A program made the position numbers and the translations under genes. A stretch of 64,000 nt of DNA. Origin: Auricularia sp. M13 (taxonomy: Eukaryota; Basidiomycota; Agaricomycetes; Auriculariales; Auriculariaceae). The notes under the pieces are model-generated. The model did no database searches. It saw only the letters and a program-made list of their open reading frames with translations, and was not told the DNA's origin. The stretch spans positions 1,860,001-1,924,000 of the forward strand of contig CM073194.1 in assembly GCA_037042915.1 (NCBI GenBank), given 5' to 3'. Of the stretch, positions 21,280 through 32,101 are shown piece by piece. Numbering within the stretch: position 1 is the stretch's first letter; each line of letters begins with the position of its first letter.

Positions 21280-21727
21280 AGGCCCCCCGAAAATGCCATT
21301 ACATGTCCCATCCGGTGCACGACCACTTTCGGTCCCGTTTATGAGCTCGAATGGGGTCGGATTCGGTCCCGTTTACCTGGAGGCTCGGAACAACCCGGAG
21401 CCAATTTGGCTCCGCGGAACGGCCTCCTGGTCGTTGTTTCGACCAGAAATGGCAGGATTATGTCTCTCGGAGCATGAAACAGGTAGGAAAGGTAGAAAAG
21501 AGCTCTTGAATGCACCTGGGATGGTAAATAGGGTGATATGCAAGTTCAACCTCATTGAGTGGCATGTTCATTGGACCATCCGAGGTCCCCATCTCGGTCC
21601 CGTTTAGATGTGACATGGCCTCAAGAAGTTCGAATCTCGGTCCCGTTTATATGGGAGAAAGAGCTTCTGGAGGCCCGATTTTCGGTCCCGTTTAGATGGG
21701 ACCTATATGGGAATTTTCGGGGGGCCT
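21280..21727. mobile_element. 448-bp MITE-like element with 8-bp TSD and internal 13-bp repeats
   Basis: The element runs from AGGCCCCCCGAAAAT to TTTTCGGGGGGCCT and is flanked by CTCTGCAA (21272-21279 and 21728-21735). The empty site is seen in Y near 18350. Inside are five direct copies of TCGGTCCCGTTTA at 21329, 21363, 21594, 21637 and 21682, all in the same orientation. There is no coding frame. An 8-bp TSD fits hAT, P or Merlin superfamilies; the ends do not decide among them. Confidence 0.9.
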
Positions 21728-21735
21728 CTCTGCAA

Positions 21736-22098
21736 ACACTGCTGCATGGCCATCCAGGCGAGAGCGAAACTCTGCCTTGAACTCGGCCTCATCTGCATGC
21801 TTGAAGTTGTAGCTGGCTCCAGAACCAAGGTCCACATCCTCAGCACCCAGGTCAAAGACCCAGGAGACAGTGTGATGGTCAGAGAAGTCATGGACGTCGT
21901 CTGACACTGCAAAGTCTTGCAGCAGACCAAGTGCAGCCATTTGGTCATTCTGCCACACCAAGTCCAGAACAGAGGACTGAGAGTGGTTGTCCTTGCGCCA
22001 AGTGGCCACATCAGGACTGTTGAGCACAGAGAACCCATGCTCCTCCATCCACTCCAGCATCTGCTCACCCCCTCGAGAGGAGTTGGCTGCAAACAAAT
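21736..22098 (-). pseudogene. LINE Z endonuclease fragment, read in frame with Y gag
   Basis: The fragment runs from LFAANSSRGG through SVLDLVWQND to SDHHTVSW and SRLDGHAAVF. The insertion happens to keep Y's gag frame open across the junction at 22098/22099, giving a 599-codon artificial gag-endonuclease fusion (21692-23491). This is a by-product of insertion and not a designed protein. Confidence 0.8.
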
Positions 22099-24012
22099 GC
22101 ACATGAGCAGTGAGCTCAGGGGTGGCACGGACGCTCAGGATGAGACGACCTGGGTGGTGGCGCGCACGACCATTGGTAGGAGGTGGCTTTGGCACCGCAC
22201 TGGGACGGGCAGGCACCACAGTGCCTTTGGCAGCTGGCTGAGCAGCACGTGACGCATAGGAGCGGCCAGGTGCGCTTGCCTTTGCAGGAGCAGCTGTGGG
22301 AGCAGCTGCTGCTGCAGGCTGCTGCTGTTGGGCACTTGAAGGCGCAGAGGCCTGTTGGGCAGTGAGGAAGGCAATGTTGCGCTTGACCTCGGCCATATCC
22401 GAGACAAGGGTGTCAAGGAGTGTGGGCTGTGGGCAGGACAAGTACCCAAAGTGTTGCTCTGCTTCTCCTGCAGCTGCCGAAGAGCACATGACTCTGGCAA
22501 GCTCAGTGACACGCTCTGCTGTCCACAGGTCTGCCCAGCGCCAGTACTGGTCTTCCTGGTTCCAGACAGCCGCATTGACTGCAGTGGCACGTGCAATGAG
22601 GTGCTGCAGGTCAGACCTGATGTCATTGACTGCCTCCTCAAGTAGTGTGCCGTCTGGCAGACAGCCCAAGTTGGCTGGCACATTCTGTGCCCTCCAGTCC
22701 TGAACTGAGTGCACAGAGTGCATGTCCTCGTCACCACAGACTGACATAGTCTCCCCTTGGGGGATTGAGGTGCTAGGGCGAGCATAGGGCAACTTTGTTG
22801 CAGCAGAAGACAACTTGGTTGCCTGTGGTTCACCTGGGGCAGAACTGCCCCAGTTATGCGCCGATTGAGGCTCTCCAGGAGCTGAGTCGACATCCCAGTC
22901 ATTTCTGACCGAGGGGGCGCGATCTGAGCCGCTGCCATGTGCAGCAACTCGAGGAGCGCGTCCAGAAGCGGTGGGAACGAGGCCCTGCATTCTGGATGCT
23001 CCCTCAGCCTGTTCTGGTGAGGCCAAACTCGTTTCGACGGTTTTGGGCGCAGCAGGTGAGCTAGTGGCTCGATATGCGGCGCCCTGCTCGAGGACGAGCC
23101 CATCCACCTTTCCTGACGCCCCCAGCCGGTCATCGATACCAATGCCCGTTGAACGAGCCGGAATTGCGCCCAGGGCAACCTTGGACACCCCAGAGCGCAC
23201 AGCAGATGTTGTGAGTGCAGCAGGCTCGTCCCCAGTGTGCAGTGCACTAAGGGGGCGAGGAGCAGACACTGTGGGCCGCATTGAAGCGGTAGGAGCGTGT
23301 TCTGAGCGATTTGGAGTCAGTACAGCCAGCTGCTGCACACCAGAGTGTGCAGCTCGAGTTGGGGAGGCTGGAGGGGACTGCTGGGCTCCTCCTGCGCGTT
23401 CCGGCGCTTCCTGGAGGCGGTACCGGTCCGCTCCGGCCGGAGCCGATGGGGCCACGTCACCCTCGTGCAAAAACGAGCCTGGGACGCGCACAGAGTGCGC
23501 TCTGGTGCCAGGAATGGTGTGGAATGCAGGAGGGGATGTGGGAGATGTGTGTGCGCGAAAATCGAGTCCAGAAACGAAGGGGTCGTCCCCAGGGGCTGCA
23601 AAGCGAGCCTCCTGGTTCGTCTCGACCCCAGGATGCGAAGAACGAAAGGAGGAGAGCGTCTATAACGCTTGGGAACTGGCTGGGGCGCACCTGAGTGTCT
23701 AGGAGGGCTGTCAGACCGCTTCCTAGTGAGCTGCCTGCTCTGCAGCTCGTTCCTGGTGCTCCTGGTGCTCCTGGGGGTCAACCGGCGTACACCCGACCGC
23801 ACAAAGCTGCTAAGTCGCTGCAGAGTCGTGGGGGAGTGCGCAGGGTCGTTATCTAGCTCCATGGAAGCGAGGGAAGCGGAGGGGGAGTGGTGGTGCACTC
23901 TAGGAGTCCCAGTTTTGTCTGGAACTCGCACCTGCGATTTCTCGCGATCCACCGGCCCAGGAGGGTCGCGCCCGGGCTCGATAGACTCCTGGTGGGTCCA
24001 GGAAGATGCCAT
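22099..24012 (-). pseudogene. LINE Y gag (ORF1), N-terminal part before the Z insertion
   Basis: The ATG at 24012 begins MASSWTHQESIEPG. The N-terminal 250 residues are Pro/Ser/Arg-rich. Two extra bases near 23650 shift the frame relative to X. A second frame then continues (HEGDVAPSAPAG... to ELTAHV) until Z. The middle part contains an Ala/Gln/Pro-rich linker (SSAQQQQPAAAAAPTAAP) before the conserved RLILSVRATPELTAHV. Function as in other LINE ORF1 proteins is RNA binding (family knowledge). Confidence 0.8.
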
Positions 24013-24433
24013 GATCGTTAGATCGAAGAGGCGGATGAAGGGGCGCGCTGGAAACGCGAGAATTGCTCCACTGACTCGGACTTGGTGGAAGTCGGAGTTC
24101 AAGAAGCTTTCCCAGGAGAACTAGGAGGACATCTGGTGGTGGCCAGGTGGCCACTGCCATGGATGTGACTTGATTTGCTTTCCCCCTGAGTGCGTGTTTT
24201 GTTTTATGGTCTCTATGCCCCTATACCCCCCCTCCCCTATGCTTGCTGTGAACCTCTTGTCGACCCCCTGACTTCACACCTGTGTGCACTTGATCCCTCT
24301 TCAACCCTGTTTAGACCTCCCCCCTGCTCGCCCCCTGTTCACCATTTGGATGTGTACTCTGTGCACTCCACAGCGTCTTGGCTCTGTATTTGTAGCCTGC
24401 TTACGCTGTCTAAAAATGAAGAATCTCTCTCTC

Positions 24434-24770
24434 TCACATCCTGGGGTCGAGACGAACCAGGAGGCTCGCTTTGCAGCCCCTGGGGACGACCCCTTCGTTT
24501 CTGGACTCGATTTTCGCGCACACACATCTCCCACATCCCCTCCTGCATTCCACACCATTCCTGGCACCAGAGCGCACTCTGTGCGCGTCCCAGGCTCGTT
24601 TTTGCACGAGGGTGACGTGGCCCCATCGGCTCCGGCCGGAGCGGACCGGTACCGCCTCCAGGAAGCGCCGGAACGCGCAGGAGGAGCCCAGCAGTCCCCT
24701 CCAGCCTCCCCAACTCGAGCTGCACACTCTGGTGTGCAGCAGCTGGCTGTACTGACTCCAAATCGCTCAG
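24434..24770 (+). pseudogene. LINE X gag, middle segment between A2 and A3
   Basis: The segment encodes HPGVETNQEARFAAPGDD to VQQLAVLTPNRS in one frame. It matches the minus-strand Y gag at about 23290-23640. It begins with the A2 target duplication and ends with the A3 target duplication. Confidence 0.85.
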
Positions 24771-24912
24771 CAAAGCTTCTTGGACTCTTACCACCACCTG
24801 GTCAGAGTCAGTCTACCTCTGGCACACTCTGTCCTCTACATCTCGTCCTACTGGCCCTCCTAGGGGCCCAGGGGGTCCCCCTGGCCCTCCAAAGAGTGGC
24901 TCCAGCCTGCTC

Positions 24913-26772
24913 ATGGCCCCCTAGTGGGGCTTGCCCTTGGATGCTCCAGCCCAACCTGCCCTGGCCACTCCAGCCCCCACCACTGCCCCTGGCCCCACCT
25001 CTGGCCCTGGCCCTCCCTCTAGGACCACTCCCCCCTCCCTTGCCCCCCTTAAGCGGCCTGTAGGTGCTCTGGCTAGTCCTGGGCAACTTGCAGGTTCTGC
25101 TGGGTCTGCACCACCTCCTGGGCGCATTTCTGGGCCTAAAAAGTCCAGGAAAAGCGGTTCTATTCCCTCCACCACCTCCCAGCACCTCCCACCCGAAAGG
25201 GCTAGCTCCCAGGGTGCCTGGTTGAGCCCTGGTGAGGTGCTGCCTCAGGAGGCCGCGCGTTCATCGATTTCAAACTCCGCTCCGGATACTTCCGGACCCT
25301 CTCCTCCTGCCCCTGCTGCCTGGCAGGCTACCTTCAGCTTCAATCTGCCTCATACTTCGGCTGTGGGTGCCCCTAGGGATGCTCTGCCCTCTCAGCCAGT
25401 TGCTCCTGACCAGGACCAGGATATGGAGCCACAGAATGACTCTGATGCTCTGGACCCTGATACACTTGCTGCTGAACTGGATGCCAAGCCTGTGACCTCC
25501 AGGAAGGCTAGGGACATTATTTCCTTCCTAACCTACTGCCTGGACATGGTCAAGGTGATCTATGATCGCAAGGACCGCTTTCCTAGTGCTGCTGGAGCTG
25601 CAGTTGAGGACTTTTGCCGCTCTGTGGTGCAATCCTCCACCTCCCAGCTGCTTCTTGCACAGCAGGAGGAGCTAAAGAAGCTCTCTGCCATGGTAGCCTC
25701 CCTTCAGGGCACCCTTGGGTGTGGTTCTGCTGCTGCAACCTCGTCTGCCCCAGCTGCCCAGCCTGCTGCTGCTGCTCCTGCTCGTCCTGCCAAGGACTCC
25801 TACGCTGCTCGTGCTGCCAAGTCAGCTCCACCACCACCTGCTGTGCCCCGCGTGCCAGCCCCAGCTACTCCTCTGGCCCGCCACGATGCTCGCCGCCTGA
25901 TCCTTATGGTCAAGCCCAGTGCTGCTGTTCGCCTCGCTGTCAAGAACGCCGCCGCCGCCCGCTCTGCCATCAACACTGCCCTCGCTGGCGTCTCACCTGC
26001 TGCTGCACCTCATCCCAGGCTTGGGGTGAGTGGTGTTGGCCTGACTCGCTCAGGCAACGTTGTTGTCTTTGCGCTTCCAGGTCTCACTGCTGCCGACTTG
26101 GAGCCTCACAGCGGTCTCATCGCCTCTGCCTTCCTGCCCCAGGAGGCCGCCTTTTCTGGTGCTGCTCGTGACAGCCTTTGGTTCAAGGCCGTTGTCTCTG
26201 ATGTTGTGCCTCCTGACCTTGGCCAGCCCCTGCCGACGTCGCAGGAGTTGCAGGCTGAGGTGGAGGAGTTTACTGCCCACCAGTTTGCCTGGGCTGCCCC
26301 TCCCACGTGGTTGGGCCCCTCCACTCGCATCATCCAGCAGGGCTCTGGCTCTGTGCTACTTTCCTTCACTCGTGAAGACGACTTGCAGTACGTCCTTCGC
26401 CATGGTGTCTTCCTCTTTGGCCATGCTATGCGTGCTCGCTGCTTCCACGACTCTGGTCGTCCCCGCCCCTGCTCCAACTGCTGCAGTCTGGAGCACACTG
26501 CTCGTGCCTGCACCCAGGCCCCTCGCTGTGGTCTGTGTTCTCAGAGTCATTTGACTTCTGAGCATGGCTGCAGTGAGTGCGACTTCTTTGCCGACGTCCA
26601 TGATGGTCTTGCACACTGTGCACATACTGTCTTGCACTGTCCCCACTGTGCTGGGTCCCACGCGATGTGCGACTCAGCTTGCCGCGTCTGGACTCGCCGT
26701 TCTGGTGGTCCCAGGAGAACTAGGAGGACATCTGGTGGTGGCCAGGTGGCCACTGCCATGGATGTGACTTGA
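24913..26772 (+). pseudogene. A3 gag, early stop
   Basis: The ATG at 24913 is followed three codons later by TAG (A1 and A2 have CAG). Beyond the stop the frame is open to 26772, with the same Pro-rich N terminus, central segment and three knuckles as A1. One extra base near 26709 changes the last residues. A3 is otherwise the complete form of the A1 subfamily and shows the sequence into which the foldback element inserted. Confidence 0.8.
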
Positions 26773-26967
26773 TTTGCTTTCCCCCTGAGTGCGTGTTTTG
26801 TTTTATGGTCTCTATGCCCCTATACCCCCCCTCCCTATGCTTGCTGTGAACCTTCTTGTCGACCCCCTGACTTCACACCTGTGTGCACTTGATCCCTCTT
26901 CAACCCTGTTTAGACCTCCCCCCTGCTCGCCCCCCTGTTCACCATTTGGATGTGTCTTCTGTGCACT

Positions 26968-27015
26968 CCACAGCGTCTTGGCTCTGTATTTGTAGCCTGC
27001 TTACGCTGTCTAAAA
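26968..27015 (+). promoter_or_regulatory. A3 3' stem-loop
   Basis: This segment is identical by eye to 12645-12692: outer stem ACAGCGT/ACGCTGT, then TAAAA and the CT tail. Confidence 0.75.
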
Positions 27016-27047
27016 ATAAAGAATCTCTCTCTCTCCAAATCGCTCAG

Positions 27048-29292
27048 AACACGCTCCTACCGCTTCAATGCGGCCCACAGTGTCTGCTCCTCGCCCCCTT
27101 AGTGCACTGCACACTGGGGACGAGCCTGCTGCACTCACAACATCTGCTGTGCGCTCTGGGGTGTCCAAGGTTGCCCTGGGCGCAATTCCGGCTCGTTCAA
27201 CGGGCATTGGTATCGATGACCGGCTGGGGGCGTCAGGAAAGGTGGATGGGCTCGTCCTCGAGCAGGGCGCCGCATATCGAGCCACTAGCTCACCTGCTGC
27301 GCCCAAAACCGTCGAAACGAGTTTGGCCTCACCAGAACAGGCTGAGGGAGCATCCAGAATGCAGGGCCTCGTTCCCACCGCTTCTGGACGCGCTCCTCGA
27401 GTTGCTGCACATGGCAGCGGCTCAGATCGCGCCCCTCGGTCAGAAATGACTGGGATGTCGACTCAGCTCCTGGAGAGCCTCAATCGGCGCATAACTGGGG
27501 CAGTTCTGCCCCAGGTGAACCACAGGCAACCAAGTTGTCTTCTGCTGCAACAAAGTTGCCCTATGCTCGCCCTAGCACCTCAATCCCCCAAGGGGAGACT
27601 ATGTCAGTCTGTGGTGACGAGGACATGCACTCTGTGCACTCAGTTCAGGACTGGAGGGCACAGAATGTGCCAGCCAACTTGGGCTGTCTGCCAGACGGCA
27701 CACCACTTGAGGAGGCAGTCAATGACATCAGGTCTGACCTGCAGCACCTCATTGCACGTGCCACTGCAGTCAATGCGGCTGTCTGGAACCAGGAAGACCA
27801 GTACTGGCGCTGGGCAGACCTGTGGACAGCAGAGCGTGTCACTGAGCTTGCCAGAGTCATGTGCTCTTCGGCAGCTGCAGGAGAAGCAGAACAACACTTT
27901 GGATACTTGTCCTGCCCACAGCCAACACTCCTTGACACCCTTGTCTCGGATATGGCCGAGGTCAAGCGCAACATTGCCTTCCTCACTGCCCAACAGGCCT
28001 CTGCGCCTTCAAGTGCCCAACAGCAGCAGCCTGCAGCAGCAGCAGCTCCTACAGCCGCTCCTGCAAAGGCAAGAGCACCTGGCCGCTCCTATGCGTCGGG
28101 TGCTGCTCAGCCAGCTGCCAAAGGCACTGTGGTGCCTGCCCGTCCCAGTGCGGTGCCAAAGCCACCTCCTACCAATGGTCGTGCGCGCCACCACCCAGGT
28201 CGTCTCATCCTGAGCGTCCGTGCCACACCTGAGCTCACTGCTCATGTGCGCAACAATGCGAGCCGCTTGCGCACCGCAGTGAACACTGCGCTTGCTCCTC
28301 ACAAGAGCAAGTCGCCTGCCAAGCTCCCACTTCGTGTCACAAGTGTGGACACCACCGCCTCTGGCAACATTGTGGTGGTTGCAGCAGATGGACTGACTTC
28401 AGCAGATCTGGTTGAACATGGAGATGCAATTGCGTCTGCCATCGTGCCAGACTCTGGCTCATGCATCAAGGCATCTCGCGACGAACCTTGGCACCAAGTG
28501 CTAGTCAATGGTGTCTCGACTCGAGTTCACGACATTGAGGGACTGCCCACTGGGCAAGACCTCCTCTCAGACATTGTTGAGTTCAACACTCACAAGTTTG
28601 ACTGGGCCACCATGCCACGCTGGCTGGGAAGTGCAGCAGACCTTGCTGGCAAGAGCTCAGGCTCCGTCATTCTGGCATTCCTGAGTGAGGCAGACGCTCG
28701 CTATGCAGTTGAGCATGCAGTTAGTGTCTTTGGACGCCTCTGCTCAGTTTGCCACTTTGAAGACATGCCTCGTCTGCGCACCTGTGACAGGTGTTGCAGC
28801 CTTAATCACACTGCTCGCATTTGCGACAAGCCCATGCGCTGTGGAGTCTGCAGTGCCAGCACCCACAGCACTGCCAACCACACTTGCGAGCAGATGGAGT
28901 GCGAGTTCTACAGCTCTGCACATGCACCTGGAACTCACTGCGAGCACACTCAGGTCAAGTGCCCTCACTGTGGTGGGGCACATGTTGTGCGCGACTCCCA
29001 GTGTAAGATCTGGCAGCGGCGTCGCATGGCGCTGCGCAAGCCCAGACATGATGCACCCAAGGCTGCCACTGCGCCCAAGCTGCGCCGCACCAAGAGCAGA
29101 GTTGCACTTGGTCCCAAGGCCAATGTGTCTGGCAGCAATGCCGTCCCTCTGGGGACCAACTCTCGCTCAGAGGCAGACGCCGCAGCCAAGGCTGCAGCAA
29201 CTGCAAGCAGCACTCGTGACAAGCCCCGCACACCTGCGCCTGACACTGAGTCTGCATGCGAGACACCACTCGCCCCATTTGTGTCTCCATGA
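27048..29292 (+). pseudogene. LINE X gag, main C-terminal segment
   Basis: The segment continues after A3 with MRPTVSAPRPLSALHTGDE. One C is missing near 27437 compared with Y, so the frame shifts; the rest is open to 29292. It contains the Ala/Gln-rich linker, the conserved core (RLILSVRATPELTAHVRNN, then ADARYAVEHAVSVFGR) and three zinc knuckles at about 28780-29010. The stop overlaps the ORF2 start as ATGA (29289-29292). Confidence 0.85.
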
Positions 29293-29922
29293 CCAATGTG
29301 CGACGTCTCAATGACTCGCAGTCTGCACTCTTCACTCCTGGCTCCCATTATGGGACCCCTCTTGCATCTGATATTTATCTGGTCACTGAACCGTGGTGGC
29401 GCGTCGGTGATGAACCAGACGAGCCACACTACTCTGTCAAGGAACCAGCAGGCATGTATCCCATCGAGGCCACGTGTCTTTGCCTATGCGTCTGCGACGC
29501 GGTGTGACTTTGAAGTATTTAACCGCTATGACCTTGCCCAAGATCTTGACTTTCTCATTCTTGAGATTCGTCAAGGGAGGCGTCCAGCGTTCTTACTTGT
29601 CCTCATGTACAATGAGGACGCTCCTGAGGGGGCTGAGCGACTTGGCCGCACTTTTGCGCGCTTCAAGCTCATTGACCTTCCAGACATTGCCATGGATGCG
29701 AATGAACACCACCATGTGTGGGATTTGTTTGCAGCCAACCCCTCTCGAGGGGCTGAGCAGATGCTGGAGTGGATGGAGGAGCATGGGTTCTCTGTGCTCA
29801 ACAGTCCTGATGTGGCCACTTGGCGCAAGGACAACCACTCTCAGTCCTCTGTTCTGGACTTGGTGTGGCAGAATGACCAAATGGCTGCACTAAGACTTTG
29901 CGGTGTCAGACGACGTCCATGA
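29289..29922 (+). pseudogene. LINE X ORF2, endonuclease part
   Basis: ORF2 begins at the ATG at 29289 (MTNVRRLNDSQ). LVTEPWW and, in the next frame, EIRQGRRPAFLLVLMYNED and SVLDLVWQND are endonuclease-type text. The frame changes near 29500, where X has two bases more than Y but both copies need a shift. An 11-nt deletion near 29890, identical to Y, ends the frame at 29922. Both lesions abolish a single-chain ORF2. Confidence 0.8.
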
Positions 29923-32101
29923 CTTCTCTGACCATCACACTGTCTCCTGGGTCTTTGACCTGGGTGCTGAGGATGTGGACCTTGGTTCTGGAGCCAGCTA
30001 CAACTTCAAGCATGCAGATGAGGCCGAGTTCAAGGCAGAGTTTCGCTCTCGCCTAGATGGCCATGCAGCAGTGTTTGCAGAGCTGCAAAGTGCTCCCAAG
30101 CACACTCGCAACACTGAGCTCTTAGAGCGCACTGCAGCAGCACTCCATGACGCTCTCAATGGTGCCACTCAGGCCAAGGTGCCCAAGAGGAGACCCTCTA
30201 AGCACTCTCAGCCCTGGTGGACTCATGCACTGACGCGGAGTTTGCAGAAGATGCGAGATGCAGAGAGAGCTGCACAGGACTTTGCAAGGCGCATGCGCCG
30301 CTCCAATGCAGTCCTGACTGCAACTGCAGCCAGGGAGCGCAACTACCATCGTCGCCAGGTAAAGCGCACCAAGCGTGACTACTGGAACAAGGTAGTGGAG
30401 GATGCCACTGTGGATGACATCTGGGACATGCGCAAGTGGTCCCAGGGACGTCGGGGGTACCGTTCTCCTGACATTCGTCGCCCAAATGGTACCTTTGCGC
30501 GCACTCATGCTGAGAAGCGTGATGCACTGCGCGAGACCTTGTACCAGCGCCCTCCTCACATAGAGGGCCTGGACGAGCCAGACCTGACCACACCACACCC
30601 AGAAGACATTCCCTACAGGGAGGTCACTCTGGAGGAGGTGAGAGAAGGCATCTTTGGACCTAACCCCCAGAAAGCGCCTGGTGATGAGGGAGTTCCCTAC
30701 ACTGGGTTGCGCTGGGCTTGGGATGTGGCACAGGAGGAGATTTATCTTCTCATTGCGCGCTGTGCTCTTTGGGGCTACCACCCTCGCCGCTGGAGACGAG
30801 CCATTGCATATGTGCTCAAGAAAGCAGGCAAGACTGATTGGTCTAATCCAAGGTCTTACAGGCTGATTACCTTGCTTGTCTGCTTGGGAAAAGTCTTGGA
30901 GCGCATTCAGGCAAAGCGCTTGACCTACATGGCATCTGCCATGGGTCTTGTGCACCCCAACCAGTTTGGGGCCATGCCTGCGTCCTCCACTGTGGATGCT
31001 GCTCTGTGCTACACTCATGATGTGCAGACTGCTCGTGACAAGGGTTTGGTGACTAGTTCACTGACCTTTGACATCAAGGGCTACTTCGACTTTGTCAACC
31101 ACCAGCGTCTGCTGCTCGTCCTGCGAGAGAAGCGTGTGCCTCTGCCCATTGTGCAGTGGGTTGCATCCTTCTTGCAGGACAGAGAGGCATCCATCTGCCT
31201 GGATGGTAGAGTCAGCAGCTGTAAGCCAGTTGAGAATGGAGTGCCTCAGGGCTCTCCAGTTTCTGGCATCCTCTCTGCATTTTACTCCACTGGGCTCATT
31301 GAGTTCATGCAGCAGAGGCGAGCCGCCCGCGAGGCAGAGATGCGCCAGCTCAATCCCACATTTGTGGCACCCACCCTCTTCCTCTATGTGGATGATGGGA
31401 GATGCACTGTGCACTCTGACAGCCTGGAGCTGAACACTGCTGAGCTGCGCTTCTGCTTCTGCATTATTCGGGAGTGGTTCAACCTGGCAGGTCTTCAGCC
31501 TGACCTAGACAAGTGTGAGCTTATGCACCACACCTGGCGTCGCAAGGATGGCTCCTTTGCTGACATTGCTGCCAATGATGACTTGGCCATGGCCTACACT
31601 GATGCTCAGGGCCAGGTTGCTCGCCTGCGCCCTCTCCCAGTTGTACGCTGGCTGGGTATCTTCTTTGACCCCAAGTTGACCTATCGCGCCCATGTGGACA
31701 AGGCCTGTGCCAAGGCGCGCAAGGCAGCCATGGGATTGCGCATGTTGGCCAACACTGTGCGTGGTCTCCACCAGGGACACATGCGCAGGCTGTACATCTC
31801 CTGCATTCTCCCCATTCTCCTCTATGCTTCACCAGTGTGGTGGATGCAAAGGGCATGGCAAGCTGAGAAGCTTATTCGTGTGCAGAACTTGTGTCTGCGC
31901 ATGATCTGTGCTGTCTTCAAGACTTCGCCCATTTATGCTCTTGATTTGGAGGCAGCTATTCCTCCTATACACTTGGTATTAGACAAGGCGGATGACCTTG
32001 CTGCTGCTCGCCTACACAAGTTGGGGCCTTGCAGTCCTGTCTTGCAGCGCCTGCACTCTGCCTGGCATGCATCCACCTCAGGCCTGTGCCAAAGGGTGTG
32101 A
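29903..32101 (+). pseudogene. LINE X ORF2, reverse transcriptase part
   Basis: The segment is open for 732 codons. It shows the SDHH endonuclease end, QKAPGDEGVPYTG, FDIKGYFDFVNH, GVPQGSPVSGILS and LYVDDG (about 31382-31399). It matches Y almost residue for residue until about 32068, where about 170 bp present in Y (about 16204-16373) are missing. This shifts the frame between RT and RNase H. Confidence 0.88.

Larger units (their letters stand above)
20193..22098 (-). mobile_element. LINE Z: 5'-truncated, internally deleted family-B LINE inside Y gag
   Basis: Z is flanked by GCACATGAGCAGTGA (20178-20192 and 22099-22113). It starts inside the endonuclease (LFAANSSRGGEQML) and so is 5'-truncated. 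It runs to residue text SKHSQPWWT, then jumps near 21121 to the RNase H C terminus (ESPPRGLYARA). About 2.6 kb is lost, covering all of RT and most of RNase H. The 3' UTR, stem-loop (20219-20266) and CT tail follow. A 448-bp MITE-like element lies inside it. Z keeps the bases that X and Y lost near the endonuclease end (LGLLQDFAVSDD). Confidence 0.9.
14676..24110 (-). mobile_element. LINE Y: full-length family-B LINE on the minus strand, inserted in A2
   Basis: Y is bounded by an 18-bp duplication, CCCAGGAGAACTAGGAGG (14658-14675 and 24111-24128). Its 5' end is at 24110 (AAAGCTTCTTGAACTCC on the minus strand) and its CT-repeat tail at 14676. It is interrupted by LINE Z (20193-22098). Without Z it is about 7.5 kb. 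Order on the minus strand: 98-nt 5' UTR, gag from 24012, Z insertion, gag end with knuckles, ORF2 from 19138, 3' UTR with TATGCCCC-type tandem repeats, stem-loop 14703-14750, tail. Confidence 0.92.
12741..24433 (+). mobile_element. A2: gag-only LINE (family A) inserted in X, split by LINE Y
   Basis: A2 is flanked by TCACATCCTGGGG (12728-12740 and 24434-24446). Its body is 12741-14675 plus 24129-24433; the middle is LINE Y. Without Y it is about 2.24 kb, the same as A1 and A3. The 3' part (24129-24433) holds the 3' UTR, the shared stem-loop at 24368-24415 and a CT tail. Its insertion site in X overlaps the A1 target duplication. Confidence 0.9.
24771..27032 (+). mobile_element. A3: gag-only LINE (family A) inserted in X
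   Basis: A3 is flanked by CTCCAAATCGCTCAG (24756-24770 and 27033-27047). It begins CAAAGCTTCTTGG and ends with the shared stem-loop (26968-27015) and a short CT tail. The length is 2262 bp with no insertion inside, so it shows the complete family-A layout: a 5' UTR of about 140 nt, gag, a 3' UTR of about 260 nt, tail. Confidence 0.92.

Noticed and set aside
23317-24433. Head-to-head arrangement of a LINE 5' end and a LINE 3' fragment as a twin-priming inversion
   Set aside because: The 18-bp duplication CCCAGGAGAACTAGGAGG at 14658 and 24111 shows that a whole minus-strand LINE (Y) was inserted in A2.
24434-24770. A chimeric family-A element carrying a family-B gag piece
   Set aside because: The piece is bounded by the A2 and A3 target duplications, so it is simply uninterrupted sequence of LINE X between two insertions.
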